Positions 43,754 through 52,443 of a stretch of 64,000 bases of DNA are shown piece by piece. The notes beneath the pieces were generated by a model. That model did not search any database. It worked only from the letters and a program-made list of their open reading frames with translations, and was not told the DNA's origin. This stretch comes from JAEUHQ01 sp964538915 (lineage in GTDB: Bacteria; Planctomycetota; UBA1135; UBA2386). The position numbers were made by a program, and so were the translations under genes. The DNA is taken from contig CAZIFB010000005.1 of the NCBI GenBank assembly GCA_964538915.1, positions 1-64,000 on the forward strand. The letters run 5' to 3'. The first letter of the stretch is position 1. Each line of letters opens with the position of its first letter.

Positions 43754-46315
43754 TCAGAACATGCCGGCAAGAATTTGCAGCGCGTTCGTCGCGACGACCG
43801 AGGTCCACGCGCCACCGGCGCCGACTTCGATCGGCACCATCTGGTGGTAGAGCGTGAGGCCGACGAGCGGCGGCACGTTCGGCAGGAACAGGTCCGACTG
43901 CGCGGTGCCGGTCGTCGTCACGAGGGCGCCGAGGATGTCGGGCGCAACGAGTACATCGCAGCCGACGCCGGCTTGCGGGAACGCGAGGAGCAGCGGAGCC
44001 ACGCCTTGTGGGACCGAAGTGAAGCTCGTCAGGGTGAGCACGATCGAGGTGGTCGGCAGTCCGGTACCCACGGTGCGGAACATCGCGTCGACCCACGGCA
44101 GCGTGAGTGCGGACAGCGTGGCGCCCGCGCAACCGACTCCGTTCGGCGCCACGGTCGCGGGGCAGGTCGTCGTGAGTCGGGCAAGCTTCGCGGAAGTCCC
44201 ACCGCCAACCTGGAAGAAGTCGCCGCCGACCACCACGTCGCCATTGCTCGCACGCGTGAGGCCACGGCCGTTCGCGTCGAGGCCGGCACCGAGCGCCGAC
44301 CACGCGATGCCGTTCCACCGCGCGATGCGCGCCGCGGGCTGCCCTCCCGCCGTCGTGAACGATCCGGTCGCGATCAGGTCACCGTTCGGAAGCGCGAGCA
44401 GCGACAACCCGGCGTTGTCGAGGCCGGTGCCGAGTGCCGACCACGCGGCGCCGTTCCATCGCGCAACGCCGCTCGCGGGCACACCACCCGCGACCGTGAA
44501 TGGTCCGCTCGCCACGAGATCGCCGTTCGACAGGACCGCGAGCGCACTGATGTCGCCGTTGGTGCCGCTGCCCAGCGGCGACCAGGCGATGCCGTCCCAC
44601 ATCGCGATGTTCTTCGCAGCGACGCCATCGGCGAACAGGAAGCGACCTGCTGCGACCACGTTGCCGTTCGGGAGCAGCGCGAGTGCGTTCACGGACCCGA
44701 CCACGGGGATCGCGATGTTGTTCATCCGCATGCCGAGGCCGAATGCCGACCACGCGGCGCCGTTCCATCGCGCGATCGCGAGAGCCGAGACACCGCCGGC
44801 GGTCGTGAAGTCGCCGCCGATCACGAGATCGCCGCTCGGCAGCTCGAGCACCGACTTCACGCGGTTGTTCAGGGACACGCCGGTGCCGAAGCCGGTCCAA
44901 GTCGTACCGTTCCACCGCGCGATTCCGTTCACCTGCGCGCCGTTTGCGAACACGAAGTCGCCGCCCGCGACGAGATCGCCGTTCGACAGCACGCGCACTG
45001 CGAGCGCCGGGAACGGAAACGAGTTCGGCGTGAGCCCGTCGCCCAGTGTGTGCCACGACGTGCCGTCGAAGCGTGCGATGCGATTCGCGGCGATGCCGCC
45101 GATCGTCGTGAACTGGCCCGCCGCGACGAGATCACCGTTCGGCATCGTCGTCACCGCGTGGATTTCGCGATCGGCGCCACGACCGACACCGGCCCACGCA
45201 CTGCCGTTCCACACGGCGACGCTCGCGGTGGGTACGCCGCCGGCAACGGTGAAGAAGCCGCCCGCGACCACGTCGCCGCTCGGCAGACGCGTGATCGCGG
45301 CGACCTCGGCCGAAGTCAGATTGCCGGCGAAGCTCGTGCCGAGAGCGGACCAGGTCGCGCCGTTCCAGCGGGCGATGCACTGCGAGGCCACGCCGCCCGC
45401 GATGCCGAACCCGCCGCCGACGATCAGGTCGCCGTTCGGAAGCTCGGCGAGCGACTCGACGAGGTTGTTGAGGCCGGAGCCGAGCGCCGACCATGCCGAC
45501 CCGTTCCAGCGAGCGATGCGCACCATCGGTGTGCCGATCGAGTCGGTCAGGAAGTCGCCGCCCGCGACGAGATCGCCGTTCGCGGCGACGAGCAGAGTGC
45601 GCACGGTGCTCGGGAAGCCGCCGCCGATCGAAGCCCAGGTCGAGCCGTTCCACCGCGCGACGCTCGTCTGCGTGCCCGCGCCGCCGCCCGCGATCAGGTC
45701 GCCGTTCGGCATCACTGCGAGTGCAGACACGCCGCCGTCGAAGCCGCTCCCGATCGGCGCCCAGCTCGCGCCGTTCCATCGTGCGATGAACGTGACGGCA
45801 TTGCCGCCAGCGCTCGAGAAACCGCCGCCCGCGATCAGGTCGCCATTCGGCATCACGGCGAGCGCCTTCACGGCGCCGTTGACGCCGGAGCCGAGCGGCG
45901 GCCAGGTCGACCCGTTCCAACGCGCGATCCGGGAAGCGGGAGCACCACCCGCGTTCGTGAACGAACCCGCGGCCACCAACTCTCCCGTCGGCAGCACGGC
46001 GAGAGCGTTCACCGGTCCATCCGTTCCGACGCCGAGGCTCGTCCAGACGCCGGCCACGGGTTCCCACAGCACGACGTTGTTCGCGATGGCGCCGCCGCCG
46101 ATCGTGAAGGAACCGGCGAGAACGACGTGGAGCGGGCTCGGGCCGGCACCGTCGGGATCCCACGTCGTGGTCGCGCGCACCGTCCCGTTCACACCGGGAT
46201 GGCCGTCGCCCGGCAACCAGGGGTTGGTGCACTGGGCCGTCGCGAACGCGGCGGTTGCCGCGATCGCCGGGAGGAGCAGGGCGACGGAACGCAACGACGA
46301 GACGAGAGTGGGCAT
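43754..46315 (-). CDS. Secreted repeat protein, predicted double beta-propeller, paralogue 3
   Basis: An 853-aa protein. The signal peptide (LRSVALLLPAIAATAAFATAQ) leads into QCTNPWLPGDGHPGV. A half unit (TWDPDGAGPSPLHVVLAGSF) and 13 full units follow, several with loop insertions (for example MRMNNIAIPVVGSVN in unit 10). The C-terminal domain matches paralogues 1 and 2 (WVDAMFRTVGTGLPTTSI, GCDVLVAPDILGALV, FLPNVPPLVGLTLYHQM) and ends ATNALQILAGMF. The start at 46315 gives the signal peptide; the frame is open further upstream, but that part is antisense to pyrF and bshC. Confidence 0.88.
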   Translation of the reverse strand: MPTLVSSLRSVALLLPAIAATAAFATAQCTNPWLPGDGHPGVNGTVRATTTWDPDGAGPSPLHVVLAGSFTIGGGAIANNVVLWEPVAGVWTSLGVGTDGPVNALAVLPTGELVAAGSFTNAGGAPASRIARWNGSTWPPLGSGVNGAVKALAVMPNGDLIAGGGFSSAGGNAVTFIARWNGASWAPIGSGFDGGVSALAVMPNGDLIAGGGAGTQTSVARWNGSTWASIGGGFPSTVRTLLVAANGDLVAGGDFLTDSIGTPMVRIARWNGSAWSALGSGLNNLVESLAELPNGDLIVGGGFGIAGGVASQCIARWNGATWSALGTSFAGNLTSAEVAAITRLPSGDVVAGGFFTVAGGVPTASVAVWNGSAWAGVGRGADREIHAVTTMPNGDLVAAGQFTTIGGIAANRIARFDGTSWHTLGDGLTPNSFPFPALAVRVLSNGDLVAGGDFVFANGAQVNGIARWNGTTWTGFGTGVSLNNRVKSVLELPSGDLVIGGDFTTAGGVSALAIARWNGAAWSAFGLGMRMNNIAIPVVGSVNALALLPNGNVVAAGRFLFADGVAAKNIAMWDGIAWSPLGSGTNGDISALAVLSNGDLVASGPFTVAGGVPASGVARWNGAAWSALGTGLDNAGLSLLALPNGDLIATGSFTTAGGQPAARIARWNGIAWSALGAGLDANGRGLTRASNGDVVVGGDFFQVGGGTSAKLARLTTTCPATVAPNGVGCAGATLSALTLPWVDAMFRTVGTGLPTTSIVLTLTSFTSVPQGVAPLLLAFPQAGVGCDVLVAPDILGALVTTTGTAQSDLFLPNVPPLVGLTLYHQMVPIEVGAGGAWTSVVATNALQILAGMF

Positions 46316-46498
46316 GGATGACACCGTACGCGATTCCTTCCCCCTCGATCCGGCCGCGAGCAACGACAGTGCCGTGGGTTTACCCGCCCGCGCCGCTGGC
46401 GCCGAGCCCCGCGCACCGACGGAGGACCGCCGACGGGCGGCGGCGGTTCGTCGGAACTGCTCGCACCGCCCTCGCGCGCAGCTACTCTTCCGCGCTCG

Positions 46499-47368
46499 AT
46501 GCGGAGCTTCGTCGCAGAGATCGCGGAACGTGTCCTCGGTGGCCAAGCCCCGATCGTGATCGGTCTCGACCCACGCCTCGACGCGCTGCCGCAGCGCATC
46601 CTGCCGAACGGCCCGCCGCCAGCGCGCATCGTCGAGTTCTACCGCGAGGCACTGCCGGCAATCGCGCGACACGCGCCGTGCGTGAAGCCGAACATCGCGT
46701 TCTTCGAGCAATTCGGCGCCGACGGCTACCGCGCCTACGAGGAGACGTGCGCCCTCGCGCGGAAGAACGGGCTGCTGGTCATCGGCGACGTCAAGCGCGG
46801 CGACATCGGCAGCACGGCCGAAGCGTACGCCGACGGCCACTTCGGCCTCGCCGACGCGTTGACGCTGCATCCGTACCTCGGCGGCGACTCGATCGCGCCG
46901 TTCCTGAAGGCGTGCGATCCGGCGCACGGCGGCCGCGCGGTGTTCGTGCTGGTGCGCACGAGCAACCCTGGCGCCCGCGACTTCCAGGACCTGAAGGTCG
47001 GCGGCGAAGCGCTGTGCGACGTCGTCGCGCGCGCGGTGACGAAGTGGGGCAGCGACCTCCCGATGAGCGAGGGCTACTCGGCGGTCGGCGCCGTCGTCGG
47101 TGCGACGTGGCCGCAGGAACTCGCTCGACTCCGGGCACTCCTGCCGCACAGCTGGCTCCTTCTGCCGGGTGTCGGTGCGCAAGGCGGTGCGGTGAAGGAC
47201 CTCGCTGCAGCGTTCGACCGGCGCGGCCTCGGCGCTCTCGTCAACCAGAGCCGCGGCGTGATGCAGTGTTTCCAGCCTTCGTCCGGCGACTGGCTCGACG
47301 CGATCGAGCGCGCTGCGAAGGTGTTCGCGGACGAATGCCGTGCAGTGACCGCGGGACGTTCGTCGTAG
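46499..47368 (+). CDS. pyrF: Orotidine 5'-phosphate decarboxylase
   Basis: A 289-aa protein of the longer OMP decarboxylase group. The catalytic motif D97-V-K99-R-G-D102-I-G-S-T is intact; APIVIGLDPRLDALP opens the barrel and LLLPGVGAQGG near the C-terminus forms the phosphate-binding loop. It makes UMP in the last step of pyrimidine synthesis. The gene is divergent from repeat-protein paralogue 3, with 183 bp between the starts, and is followed 11 bp later by bshC. Confidence 0.94.
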   Translation: MRSFVAEIAERVLGGQAPIVIGLDPRLDALPQRILPNGPPPARIVEFYREALPAIARHAPCVKPNIAFFEQFGADGYRAYEETCALARKNGLLVIGDVKRGDIGSTAEAYADGHFGLADALTLHPYLGGDSIAPFLKACDPAHGGRAVFVLVRTSNPGARDFQDLKVGGEALCDVVARAVTKWGSDLPMSEGYSAVGAVVGATWPQELARLRALLPHSWLLLPGVGAQGGAVKDLAAAFDRRGLGALVNQSRGVMQCFQPSSGDWLDAIERAAKVFADECRAVTAGRSS

Positions 47369-47379
47369 CAGAGGCCTTC

Positions 47380-48948
47380 GTGAGTTCGCCCACCGTGACT
47401 TCCACCCTTCGCCACATCTCGTTCCGCCGCGTCGGCACATCCGAAGTGCACCAGCGGTTCCTCGAGGACGACCGCGACCTCGGCGCGTTCCTCGGCATGC
47501 GGGCGCGCTCCGTGCAGGAACTCATGCGGCGAGCGCCGACGGGCGCCGGCCGTGTTCTGCCGCGCGAAGCACTGGTGAAAGCGCTGCGCGCCTACGCGCA
47601 GAAGCACGGTGCTCCGCCCGAGGTGCTCGCGAACGCCGAAGCGCTGCTCGACCCGAACGTGCACGTCGTCGTGACCGGCCAGCAACCCGGCCTCATGGGC
47701 GGACCGCTGTTCACGCTGCACAAGGTCGCGACCGCGATCCGTCTCTGCCGCGAGATCAACAAGGAGGGCGGTCCGCGCGTCGTGCCGCTCTACTGGAACC
47801 ACAGCGACGACCACGACCTCGACGAAGCGAACCGCCTGTTCCTCGTGAACCAGGCTCAGGAGGTGCAGCGCTTCCGCCTCGAGGTCGATCGTTCGAACGA
47901 GCCGCTGCGCAGCATCGGCGTCGGTCGCGAGATCGACCGAGTGCTCGCGGAGGTCGACGCGCTGCTGCCACAGAGCGAATTCCGCGACTGGGCGATCGCG
48001 ATGTGCAAGCCGCGGCATCCGGACGAAACGCTCGGCGACCAGCAGGCGCGCATCCTGTTCGAGACGTTCGGCAAGCACGGGCTGCTCGTGATCGAGCCGC
48101 GCGACCTGCCGACCGAGGCGTTCGACACGCTGCTGCGATGGTGGGGGCGGTCGAACGAGGTGCGCGAGAAGGTGAAGCAGACGTGCGACGACCTCGGCGA
48201 CCTCGGCATCGACGTCACGCTCGATCCGGCGGCGACGATGATGTTCGACCTCGCGGGCGGGCGGCGCGAACCGATCGCCGACGGTGAGGTCGCGGGCCGC
48301 GCGCAGGACCTGAGTCCGGGTGTGCTGCTGCGACCGCTGTGGCAGGACGCGTGCATCCCGACGGTCGCGTTCGTCGTGGGGCCGGGTGAACTCGCCTACC
48401 TGTGCGCAGTGGCGCCGCTGTACCGGCTCCTCGGAGTTCCGCAGCCGGTCTTCGTACCGCGTGCATCGCTGACGCTGGTCGAGCCGACGATGCAGCGCCT
48501 GCTGACGCGCTTCTCGCTCGACCTGCCCGATCTGGACCAGCCGCCGGAGAAGCTCGCCGAGAAGTATCTGAAGAGCGACGACGGCAGCGATCTCGAGGAC
48601 GCACTCGACACGCTGCAGAGCCGTTTGAAGAGCGACCTCGACGCCATCGGCCAGCGTCTCGGCAAGCTCGACTCGTCGATGCTGAGCGCGCTCGATCGTG
48701 CGCGCACGAAGTGCGTCGAGGAGATCGAGCGTCTGCAGCAGAAGATCCGCAACGCTCGACAGAACCGGGAGGGCACGGGCATCAAGCAGCTGCGGCGTCT
48801 GTGCAGCACTTTGCGACCGCGCACGCGCTTCCAGGAACGTGTGCTCGGACCGTTGTCGTACCTCGCGGCCTACGGGCCGTCGCTCGCCGACGCGCTGATC
48901 GACGCCGCGGATCCGTTCCGCATCGAACACGGAGTGTTGGAGCTGTGA
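47380..48948 (+). CDS. bshC: Bacillithiol biosynthesis cysteine-adding enzyme BshC
   Basis: A 522-aa protein. The BshC hallmark G100-Q-Q-P-G104-L-M-G-G-P-L-F-T-L-H-K is present, followed by VVPLYWNHSDDHDLDEANR, typical of the cysteine:GlcN-malate ligase fold. A long coiled coil near residues 400-475 (SRLKSDLDAIGQRLGKLD onward) matches the family's dimerising helix. It adds cysteine to GlcN-malate to finish bacillithiol. The GTG at 47380 has GAGG at 47371-47374; an in-frame GTG at 47395 is possible. The deacetylase gene bshB1 overlaps the stop. Confidence 0.92.
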   Translation: MSSPTVTSTLRHISFRRVGTSEVHQRFLEDDRDLGAFLGMRARSVQELMRRAPTGAGRVLPREALVKALRAYAQKHGAPPEVLANAEALLDPNVHVVVTGQQPGLMGGPLFTLHKVATAIRLCREINKEGGPRVVPLYWNHSDDHDLDEANRLFLVNQAQEVQRFRLEVDRSNEPLRSIGVGREIDRVLAEVDALLPQSEFRDWAIAMCKPRHPDETLGDQQARILFETFGKHGLLVIEPRDLPTEAFDTLLRWWGRSNEVREKVKQTCDDLGDLGIDVTLDPAATMMFDLAGGRREPIADGEVAGRAQDLSPGVLLRPLWQDACIPTVAFVVGPGELAYLCAVAPLYRLLGVPQPVFVPRASLTLVEPTMQRLLTRFSLDLPDLDQPPEKLAEKYLKSDDGSDLEDALDTLQSRLKSDLDAIGQRLGKLDSSMLSALDRARTKCVEEIERLQQKIRNARQNREGTGIKQLRRLCSTLRPRTRFQERVLGPLSYLAAYGPSLADALIDAADPFRIEHGVLEL

Positions 48949-49664
48949 CGTCCCCGACGCGGCTCGATCCGTGCGACGTGCTCGCGTTCGGGCCGCACCC
49001 CGACGACGTGGAGATCGGCGCCGGTGGCACGCTGCTCCGCCTGATCGCCGCCGGCCGCTCCGCGTCGATCGTCGACCTGACGAACGGCGAAATGGGCTCG
49101 CGCGGCACCGCCGACGAACGGCGCGTCGAAGCCGCGGCCGCCGCGAAGGTGCTCGGCCTGCGCCAGCGCACGAACCTCGGCATCGCGGACACGAAGGTCA
49201 CCGTCGACGACACGCAGACGGACCTGATCGTGGCCGCGATCCGCCAGGCGCGCCCGACGATCGTCTTCGCCCCGCACGAGCTCGACCTGCACCCCGATCA
49301 CACGGCGGCGGCGCAGCTCGTCTCCCGCGCGTACTTCCTCGCCGGCCTGGCCAAACACGCTCCGCACCTCGGAGCACCGCATCGACCGCGGCTCGTGCTG
49401 CGGTTCCCGGGCAACCTGCCGGTCGAACCGAGCCTCGTCGTGGACATCACCGCGGTCGCGAAGGCCAAGGACGACGTGGTGCGCTGTTATCGGTCACAAC
49501 TCGCTCCGCCGGATCGGGGCCACCTGCTGCAGGGCATCGACGTATTCGAGAGGGCGCAGGTCCGCGACCGCTTCTTCGGGGCACGCATCGGGGTCTTCGC
49601 GGGCGAGCCCTTCTGGCACGAAGGGCCCCTGCCGGTGCGCGACGTCTCCCTGCTGATGGCGTGA
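48945..49664 (+). CDS. bshB1: Bacillithiol biosynthesis deacetylase BshB1
   Basis: A 239-aa LmbE-family N-deacetylase. The zinc-binding motif is H18-P-D-D21 in AFGPHPDDVEIGAGGTL. TNGEMGSRGT and APHELDLHPDHTAAA are further family motifs, the latter supplying the third zinc histidine. It removes acetate from GlcNAc-malate before BshC acts. The GTG start overlaps the bshC stop (GTGA), consistent with coupled expression. Confidence 0.92.
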   Translation: MTSPTRLDPCDVLAFGPHPDDVEIGAGGTLLRLIAAGRSASIVDLTNGEMGSRGTADERRVEAAAAAKVLGLRQRTNLGIADTKVTVDDTQTDLIVAAIRQARPTIVFAPHELDLHPDHTAAAQLVSRAYFLAGLAKHAPHLGAPHRPRLVLRFPGNLPVEPSLVVDITAVAKAKDDVVRCYRSQLAPPDRGHLLQGIDVFERAQVRDRFFGARIGVFAGEPFWHEGPLPVRDVSLLMA

Positions 49665-49722
49665 GAAAACCCTCGCGCAGGGCCATGTGCGGCAGCACCA
49701 TCCGTGGGGAGGTTCTGCACCC

Positions 49723-50607
49723 ATGAAGCGCATCGCGGTCATCAATCAGAAAGGCGGCGTCGGCAAGACCACGACCACCGTCAACCTCGGTGCGGCGCTC
49801 GCGCACAAGGGCCATCGCGTGTTGCTGCTCGACATGGACCCGCAGGCGAACCTCACGGTGCACGTCGACAAGCGTCCGGATCTCGAGAGCAACACGCTCA
49901 CGAGCCTCCTGGTCGAGGACACGCCGTTGAAGGACCTCGTGCAGCCGACCGGACAGCCGAACCTCTTCGTCGTGCCGAGCGACACGTCGCTCGCCGGTGT
50001 CGAGCAGGTGCTCGCGAACAGGATCGGTCGCGAGACGATCCTGCGCGAGGCGCTCGATGCGTTCCCCGACGCGCCGAACATCGACTACGTCCTGTTCGAT
50101 TGCCCGCCGTCGCTGGGCGTACTGAGCGCGAACGCACTGGTCGCCGCCGACTTCGTCGTGATCCCGATGCAGGCCGAGTACCTGTCGCTGCAGGGCATGG
50201 CCAAGCTGCTCGAAGTGATCCAGCTCGTGCAGAAGCGTCTCAACCCGGCGGTGAAGATCGCCTGCGTGCTGCCTTGCATGGTGGACGCGCGCACCAATCT
50301 CAGCACCGAGGTCCTGCGCGAGATCGACGCCCACTTCGGTTCGATCCTCACGAAGACGCGCATCCGCAACAACGTGAAGCTCGCCGAGGCGCCGAGCTTC
50401 GGCCGCACGATCTTCGAGCACGCACCCGACAGCAACGGCGCGCGCGACTACGAGGCGTTCTGCAACGAGTTCCTCGTCATGATCGGCGCAACGACTCCGG
50501 CGCCTGCCGCCGTGATCGACGCTCCTACGCCGCCCGAAACGGTCGAGCCGCCGCCGGCTTCGGCACCGGAAGCCCCGCGCGAAGGCGAACTCGAAGCCGG
50601 CGCCTGA
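49723..50607 (+). CDS. parA: ParA/Soj-family ATPase
   Basis: A 294-aa deviant-Walker ATPase. MKRIAVINQKGGVGKTTTTV holds the KGGVGKTT motif, LLLDMDPQANLT is Walker A' and YVLFDCPPSLG is Walker B. The C-terminal about 35 residues are Pro/Ala/Glu-rich and not part of the fold. ParA proteins use ATP-dependent DNA binding to move the origin region or other cargo. A strong GGGGAGG lies at 49706-49712. No parB gene is visible nearby, which is unusual for chromosomal parA. It lies 4.3 kb before dnaA. Confidence 0.93.
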   Translation: MKRIAVINQKGGVGKTTTTVNLGAALAHKGHRVLLLDMDPQANLTVHVDKRPDLESNTLTSLLVEDTPLKDLVQPTGQPNLFVVPSDTSLAGVEQVLANRIGRETILREALDAFPDAPNIDYVLFDCPPSLGVLSANALVAADFVVIPMQAEYLSLQGMAKLLEVIQLVQKRLNPAVKIACVLPCMVDARTNLSTEVLREIDAHFGSILTKTRIRNNVKLAEAPSFGRTIFEHAPDSNGARDYEAFCNEFLVMIGATTPAPAAVIDAPTPPETVEPPPASAPEAPREGELEAGA

Positions 50608-50694
50608 GGCTCGGGGCAGCGCCCGTCTCGAAACGCGACCTCGACTCAGGGTCAACCCTCATGTCGCCTCGCGCGTCGGTCGATAGCCGTCGCG

Positions 50695-51297
50695 ATGCAA
50701 GGCAGCGAGCGGAACCTGGATCGGATCACGACGCTGCTCGGTCAATGCCTCGGACGCATCGAGGCACACGCTGCCGACGTCCAGCACATCGACGACGGCG
50801 CCACGACGTTCCTCACGGCGGAGGAGATCGACAACGAGACCGCAGAGCTGCAGCAGCTCGTCGGGTCGCTCCTCGACAACGTCGTGCAGGCAGACGACGC
50901 CGATCTGAACCACATCGTCGACCAGGCGGTGCGTTCGTGCATCGCGGCGGTCGACGTGCCTCTCGTCGTGCGGCAGCGGCTCGCGCCGGACCTGCCGCGC
51001 GTCGCGTGCAATCCCGGCCAGCTCACGTTCGCCGTGCAGCGAGCGCTCGGCATCGGCATCGGACACCTCGAACCGGGCGGCGAACTCGTCGTCGTCACGC
51101 GTTGCGAGGGCGACACCATCGTGTTCGAGATGGAGAGCCTCGGTGAAGAGTCGGATCCGGACCTCGAAGCCCGCACCACGACGTTGCTCGAGTTCGTCTC
51201 GGACATGAAGGGCACGTGTCGGACCGATGCAGACGAGCGGGGCACGTTGCTGCTCGCGATCGAACTGCCCGCGGCCCTCGCGGCCGACGATCGCTGA
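50695..51297 (+). CDS. Degenerate histidine-kinase-like protein, function unknown
   Basis: A 200-aa protein. Residues 1-75 are helical with a leucine-rich pattern; residues 85-195 look like a HATPase domain (ACNPGQLTFAVQRALGIGIGHLEPGGELVVVTRCEGDTIVFEMESLG), comparable to DP.QL..VL.NLL.NA.....GG.I.V. in histidine kinases. The N-box asparagine and the DxGxG box are absent, so ATP binding is doubtful. It could be an inactive kinase-like scaffold or phosphotransferase. It lies between parA and bshA and has its own weak leader. Confidence 0.6.
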   Translation: MQGSERNLDRITTLLGQCLGRIEAHAADVQHIDDGATTFLTAEEIDNETAELQQLVGSLLDNVVQADDADLNHIVDQAVRSCIAAVDVPLVVRQRLAPDLPRVACNPGQLTFAVQRALGIGIGHLEPGGELVVVTRCEGDTIVFEMESLGEESDPDLEARTTTLLEFVSDMKGTCRTDADERGTLLLAIELPAALAADDR

Positions 51298-51339
51298 CAC
51301 ACCCCGAGCGCGCGCGGTGCGCGACACTAGGATGTGGCG

Positions 51340-52443
51340 ATGCGCATCGGCATCGTTTGCTACCCGACCGTCGGCGGAAGTGGAGTGATCGCGACCGAGA
51401 TGGCGCACGCGCTGGCGAAGCGAGGCCATCAGGTCCACCTCATCAGCTACGACCGCCCTGGCCGTCTGCGCCGCGGCACACCGGGACTGCAATTCCACCA
51501 GGTCGCAGTGTCGGCGTACCCGTTGTTCCGCTATCCGCCGTACGACCTCGCGCTCGCGACGCGCATGCTCGAGGTCCGCGAAGAGGCGAAGGTCGATCTC
51601 TTCCACGTGCACTACGCGATCCCGCACGCGGTGAGCGCCTTCCTCGCACGCAGCATGTGCGGCGGCTGCCTGAAGTTCGTGACGACGCTGCACGGCACCG
51701 ACATCACCGTCGTGGGCGCGGACCGGGCCTACCTGCGTCCGACGCGATTCGCGCTCGAGCAGTCCGACGCGATCACAGCGGTGAGCCGCTACCTCGCCGA
51801 CGAGACGCACCTCGTGTTCGGCGTGCGCAAGGAAGTCGAAGTGATCGCCAACTTCGTCGACACCGAACGCTTCAAGCCGGACGGATCGCCGCGCTGGCAC
51901 CAGCGCGCCGACGGCGAACGGATCCTCGTGCATTCGTCGAACTTCCGCCCGGTGAAGCGCATCGCCGACGTCGTGCGGGCCTTCGCTCTCGTCGCGCAGG
52001 AGATCCCCGCACGGTTGCTGCTGGTCGGTGACGGACCGGATCGCGAACACGCGCTCGCCGTCGCCGCGGACCTCGGATGCAGCGGCCGCGTGGAGCACCT
52101 CGGGGTCAGCGACCATATCGAGGACGTTCTGCCCAAAGCGGATCTCTTCCTGTCCGCTTCGGAGACCGAGAGTTTCGGACTCTCGATGCTCGAAGCGATG
52201 AGTTGTGGCGTTCCATGCGTGAGCACCGCGGTCGGCGGTGTCGCGGAGGTGCTCGGCGACACGGGGCTGCTCGCTCCGTTCGGTGACCCGCACGCACTCG
52301 CTCGCGCCGCGCTGCAGGTTCTCACCGACGGCAGCAAGCACACGGCTCTCGCCGCAGCAGCGAGGCGCCGGGCGGTGGAGCACTTCGCGACCGACGCCAT
52401 CGTCGCGCGCTACGTCGATCTCTACGAGCGTGTGCTGAGGTGA
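51340..52443 (+). CDS. bshA: N-acetyl-alpha-D-glucosaminyl L-malate synthase BshA
   Basis: A 367-aa GT4 glycosyltransferase. It opens RIGIVCYPTVGGSGVIATEM, matching BshA, and includes FHVHYAIPHAVSAFLAR, VTTLHGTDITVVG, and the C-terminal ETESFGLSMLEAMSCGVPCV donor-binding motif. It joins GlcNAc from UDP-GlcNAc to L-malate, the first step of bacillithiol synthesis. The ATG at 51340 has AGGA at 51329-51332. The cysteine desulfurase start overlaps its stop (GTGA). Confidence 0.93.
   Translation: MRIGIVCYPTVGGSGVIATEMAHALAKRGHQVHLISYDRPGRLRRGTPGLQFHQVAVSAYPLFRYPPYDLALATRMLEVREEAKVDLFHVHYAIPHAVSAFLARSMCGGCLKFVTTLHGTDITVVGADRAYLRPTRFALEQSDAITAVSRYLADETHLVFGVRKEVEVIANFVDTERFKPDGSPRWHQRADGERILVHSSNFRPVKRIADVVRAFALVAQEIPARLLLVGDGPDREHALAVAADLGCSGRVEHLGVSDHIEDVLPKADLFLSASETESFGLSMLEAMSCGVPCVSTAVGGVAEVLGDTGLLAPFGDPHALARAALQVLTDGSKHTALAAAARRRAVEHFATDAIVARYVDLYERVLR

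Noticed and set aside
34767..46315. CRISPR-like or mobile DNA repeats in the propeller genes
   Set aside because: Repeat units are in frame, vary in sequence and length, and encode protein repeats; there are no uniform spacers.
46316..47440. N-terminal extension of repeat-protein paralogue 3 across pyrF
   Set aside because: The extension lies antisense to pyrF; the signal peptide starts at 46315.
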